From: Pedobacter heparinus DSM 2366
GTDB lineage: Bacteria; Bacteroidota; Bacteroidia; Sphingobacteriales; Sphingobacteriaceae
Assembly (NCBI RefSeq): GCF_000023825.1
Contig: NC_013061.1
Coordinates: 3,782,001-3,846,000 of the forward strand
Reading direction: 5' to 3'
Length of the DNA: 64,000 nt
In this document: positions 61,858 to 64,000 of the stretch, one piece after another
How positions within the stretch are numbered: position 1 is the stretch's first letter
How the letters are laid out: every line of letters starts with the position of its first letter
Program-made: the position numbers and the translations under genes
The notes under the pieces: model-generated
Database searches by the model: none
The model's input: the letters and a program-made list of their open reading frames with translations, nothing else
Told to the model about the DNA's origin: nothing

Positions 61858-62579
61858 TTCCGCCCTCCTATCACTAACCTTGCCGCCCCTAAAAACACAA
61901 GTATAAAACTGATAAAGTATACCAGGTCCCGGGTATCCAGCACCCCCCTGCTTATGGACTGATAATGTTCATTTACACTCAATGACTGAAATACATTTTC
62001 AAAATAACTCAGGCTAAACAACTGGCTTAGGGCATCAAAACCAATATAGGCTATAAAACACAAAAATGCAGCTACAGCAAAAGCGATCACCTGATTTTTG
62101 GTAATGGAAGAAGCAAAAATACCAATCCCTGTAAATGCAGCCCCCAGCAGCAATAAACCAATGTACGAACCAATGACTGCCCCGGCATCGATGTTTCCTT
62201 TGGGCAAGGCCAATTGCGATACTGTAAAATAATAGATTAGTGTAGGAATAAGGGCAAACAACAGCAATATCAGGCAGGCAAAATACTTGGCAAGCACAAT
62301 TTGCCAGTCGGTTACGGGCCTGGTAGCCAGCAAAACATAAGTACCTTCCCTTCTTTCTTCGGCAAAGGAGCGCATGGTAACCGCAGGAATTAAGAACATA
62401 AATAAGAAAGGTGCCAGGCTAAAAAAACCGGTCAGCTCTGCATAGCCATATTCCAGTACAGAGGTATCAGGAAAGAACCAAAGCAGTAAACCCGAGACCA
62501 GCAAAAAAATACCAATCGTAATATAAGCCATCAGCGAATTCAGCAAGCTGAACAATTCCCGTTTAAAAACTGCGTACAT
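61851..62579 (-). CDS. gldF: gliding motility ABC permease GldF
   Basis: A 242-residue permease with six helices. It has the ABC-2 type start (VFKRELFSLLNSLMAYITIGIFLLVSGLLLWFF), FLIPAVTMRSFAEERREGTYVLLATRPVTDWQIV (the conserved coupling helix), and later helices. It pairs with GldG, whose start overlaps by 7 bases. It follows an outer-membrane barrel gene by 11 bases, so those may share a transcript. Confidence 0.93.
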   Translation of the reverse strand: MYAVFKRELFSLLNSLMAYITIGIFLLVSGLLLWFFPDTSVLEYGYAELTGFFSLAPFLFMFLIPAVTMRSFAEERREGTYVLLATRPVTDWQIVLAKYFACLILLLFALIPTLIYYFTVSQLALPKGNIDAGAVIGSYIGLLLLGAAFTGIGIFASSITKNQVIAFAVAAFLCFIAYIGFDALSQLFSLSYFENVFQSLSVNEHYQSISRGVLDTRDLVYFISFILVFLGAARLVIGGRKW

Positions 62580-62590
62580 GCACCTGTTCC

Positions 62591-63109
62591 TTAAAAATTA
62601 TAACCTGCCCTTAAACCAGGAAAAGACAAAGTGCCGGTACTTCTGGACCAGCTTTCGTAACGCAGCCCAATATCTATAGTCCCTGTCCCGGATACCGGGA
62701 ATTCTGCGCCCAGACCTGGAGCGTAGGTAAAGGAGGTTCCCGAACCATAGCCATTGGCCGTAGAAATGGATATCCCCAATTCGCCGGCAACATAAACATG
62801 CGGTATGATGAAATACCTTGCACCAGCTTTTATAGGTACAAAACCCTGTTTATATTTAATATTGGAGAAAACAGCCGGCCCCTGGAACCTGATGTAGCCA
62901 ACATTACCGGTAATGATCAGGTTTTTGGCAACCGGTTTCTGATAAAGCAGTGAAACACCAATTCCATAGTCGGCGATGTCTTTAAAATTCCCTACCGGAA
63001 AGGCTGCTTCCAGGCCAAGTCCAATTTTTGATTCGTTGCCATTTGTTTGTGCCAGGCTGTAATTCCATGTAAAAAAGCATGCAATAGCTATTGATAATAT
63101 TTTCTTCAC
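62591..63109 (-). CDS. outer-membrane beta-barrel protein
   Basis: A 172-residue exported protein with signal peptide (ILSIAIACFFTWNYSLAQ) and eight amphipathic strands ending in an aromatic residue (LRAGYNF). The pattern matches the PorT/OmpW-like or OMP_b-brl group. It starts gldF's possible transcript. No ligand can be inferred. Confidence 0.83.
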   Translation of the reverse strand: MKKILSIAIACFFTWNYSLAQTNGNESKIGLGLEAAFPVGNFKDIADYGIGVSLLYQKPVAKNLIITGNVGYIRFQGPAVFSNIKYKQGFVPIKAGARYFIIPHVYVAGELGISISTANGYGSGTSFTYAPGLGAEFPVSGTGTIDIGLRYESWSRSTGTLSFPGLRAGYNF

Positions 63110-63272
63110 ACGTGATTATTTTGAATGATGCAATATTATAAAATATAGCTAGCATAACAAAAATTAGGATATTAGTTTCTTCAAGTCCATATCAAGATAA
63201 AGCAAGAGAGGACATCATGAGTGTAAGGGAAAATGACAAGAATTAACTATTTCAGCGATTAGAATGGATAAA

Positions 63273-63280
63273 TACCTTTG
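63273..63280 (+). promoter_or_regulatory. -7 box before the small lipoprotein gene
   Basis: TACCTTTG, exact TAnnTTTG, 18 bases before the ATG at 63299. The rest of the 189-base divergent gap (63110-63298) holds nothing else I can identify. Confidence 0.4.
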
Positions 63281-63298
63281 CCCAATAGCTTTTAAATT

Positions 63299-63805
63299 AT
63301 GAAACGCCGTTGCATCTTTCTATTATGGGTTCTGATCACTTTCTGTTTTATGAACTGCAAAAAAGAAAGTGATCCCGATTATTTTTACAACAATCTTCCC
63401 GGGAAGTGGGCTTATTATAAAATTGGTGACATTGACGGCCCCCTGGAATTTTACCCGCACGCAGCCGGCTGCAGTAAAGATTGGATTGAATTTACCTGGC
63501 CATTTTGGGTACAGGAATATATATTTGACCAGGCTTGCAACAGACTGTATGAGAATAAACTGGGTAAAGGTGTTGCCGGCCAATGGCAGATTACCGAAGG
63601 AGACATGCTTACCAGACAGTATGGGGACGGTGGTTTAGGCAGGGGGCCAGGTATTCACTACGGCAATGCGTATACTGATAAAAATGGCAATCTACGTTTT
63701 GCTGATCCCGATTATTATCAGATCATAGAACTGAATAAAAACATGTTGAAGCTGCACCGTATGGGTGAGGGAAAAATACAGGTGATTATTTTTCAGAAGA
63801 TGTAA
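63299..63805 (+). CDS. small lipoprotein of unknown function
   Basis: A 168-residue protein with a lipoprotein signal (FLLWVLITFCFMNC; lipid Cys about residue 20). The mature part (YNNLPGKWAYYKIGDIDGP, ENKLGKGVAGQWQITEGDMLTRQYGDGG, MLKLHRMGEGKIQVIIFQKM) looks like a small beta-barrel of the lipocalin-like type, common among Bacteroidota lipoproteins. No enzyme motif is visible. Confidence 0.75.
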   Translation: MKRRCIFLLWVLITFCFMNCKKESDPDYFYNNLPGKWAYYKIGDIDGPLEFYPHAAGCSKDWIEFTWPFWVQEYIFDQACNRLYENKLGKGVAGQWQITEGDMLTRQYGDGGLGRGPGIHYGNAYTDKNGNLRFADPDYYQIIELNKNMLKLHRMGEGKIQVIIFQKM

Positions 63806-63924
63806 CCGGAGTTGAAATGAATAATATTAAAAAAGCTTATATGAATAAAGATTTTTTTGATTAACATTGATATATATACTTCGATAGTTAAACCGGCAAA
63901 AACCAACCTATTCTCTCCTGACCA

Positions 63925-64000
63925 ATGACACAAAAATTCATAACGATTGCCAATTGTAAACTAGCCTATCTTGAAAAAAACAGCACTGCTCAAAACACCA
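63925..64000 (+). CDS. start of a gene cut by the window edge
   Basis: An open frame from ATG 63925 to the end of the window gives 25 residues (MTQKFITIANCKLAYLEKNS...). Coding is plausible because it follows a gap with no other genes, and the start resembles small alpha/beta-hydrolase N-termini. The segment is too short to assign. Confidence 0.4.
   Translation, partial: MTQKFITIANCKLAYLEKNSTAQNT

Noticed and set aside
1..64000. CRISPR arrays, insertion sequences, prophage or tRNA genes
   Set aside because: No regularly spaced repeats, transposase or integrase frames, or tRNA-like sequences were seen on either strand.

Overview
The window looks like a chromosomal piece of a Bacteroidota bacterium, most likely Sphingobacteriaceae and close to Pedobacter. 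The reasons are: gliding genes gldC, gldF and gldG; a type IX secretion cargo protein with a gliding-type C-terminal domain; Bacteroidota-type -7 promoter boxes (TAnnTTTG); few Shine-Dalgarno sites; a long-form HisG; and a Bacteroidota-type dihydroorotase. It is gene-dense housekeeping DNA. I see no tRNA, rRNA, insertion sequence, prophage or CRISPR array. No gap without a gene is longer than about 235 bases.

Layout. 1-5635 (minus) is one compact run read from two family 2 glycosyltransferases through a membrane protein and a GH3-family enzyme to dxr and rseP, the latter cut by the window edge. 5864-7981 (plus) is a hybrid histidine kinase. 8033-14169 (minus) is an envelope-type run: L,D-transpeptidase, BatA/VWA protein, a dihydroorotase paralogue that has lost its metal ligands, an acidic orphan and a DUF4199 protein. 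14316-15231 (plus) holds three small genes. 15331-23551 (plus) is a complete histidine operon, hisGDCBHAF(IE), preceded by a histidine-rich leader peptide and followed by a WD40 protein. 23555-30381 (minus) holds a giant alpha-2-macroglobulin with an inserted carboxypeptidase-regulatory plus TonB-plug module, and an NlpC/P60 peptidase.

30488-38182 (mainly plus) carries a universal stress protein, a ferredoxin divergent from an acyl-CoA reductase, a T9SS cargo protein, a small protein with FtsE, then grpE-dnaJ-ppx. 38168-41284 (minus) holds maf, a Spy-like periplasmic protein, a KdsC-like phosphatase, iscX, a [2Fe-2S] ferredoxin and a DUF2520 protein. 41323-47641 (minus) is a cytochrome c maturation cluster (ccmB, C, D, E, F) with glutamate dehydrogenase inside it; its CcmE has CxxxY in place of the usual haem-binding HxxxY. 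47722-52087 holds a PL6 polysaccharide lyase, a YetF-like protein, gldC and a RhlE-like helicase. 52190-57449 (plus) holds the apparently active dihydroorotase, a DUF3810 protein, HscA and a zinc-dependent phospholipase C/S1-P1 protein. 57458-63109 (minus) holds DedA, a DUF4397 lipoprotein, dnaN, gldG-gldF and an outer-membrane barrel. The window ends with a small lipoprotein and the first codons of another gene.

The points most worth a second look are the alpha-2-macroglobulin/TonB-plug fusion, the histidine leader and its palindrome, the CxxxY-type CcmE, the metal-site-less dihydroorotase in an envelope operon, and several -7 boxes placed only a few bases before start codons, which predict near-leaderless mRNAs.
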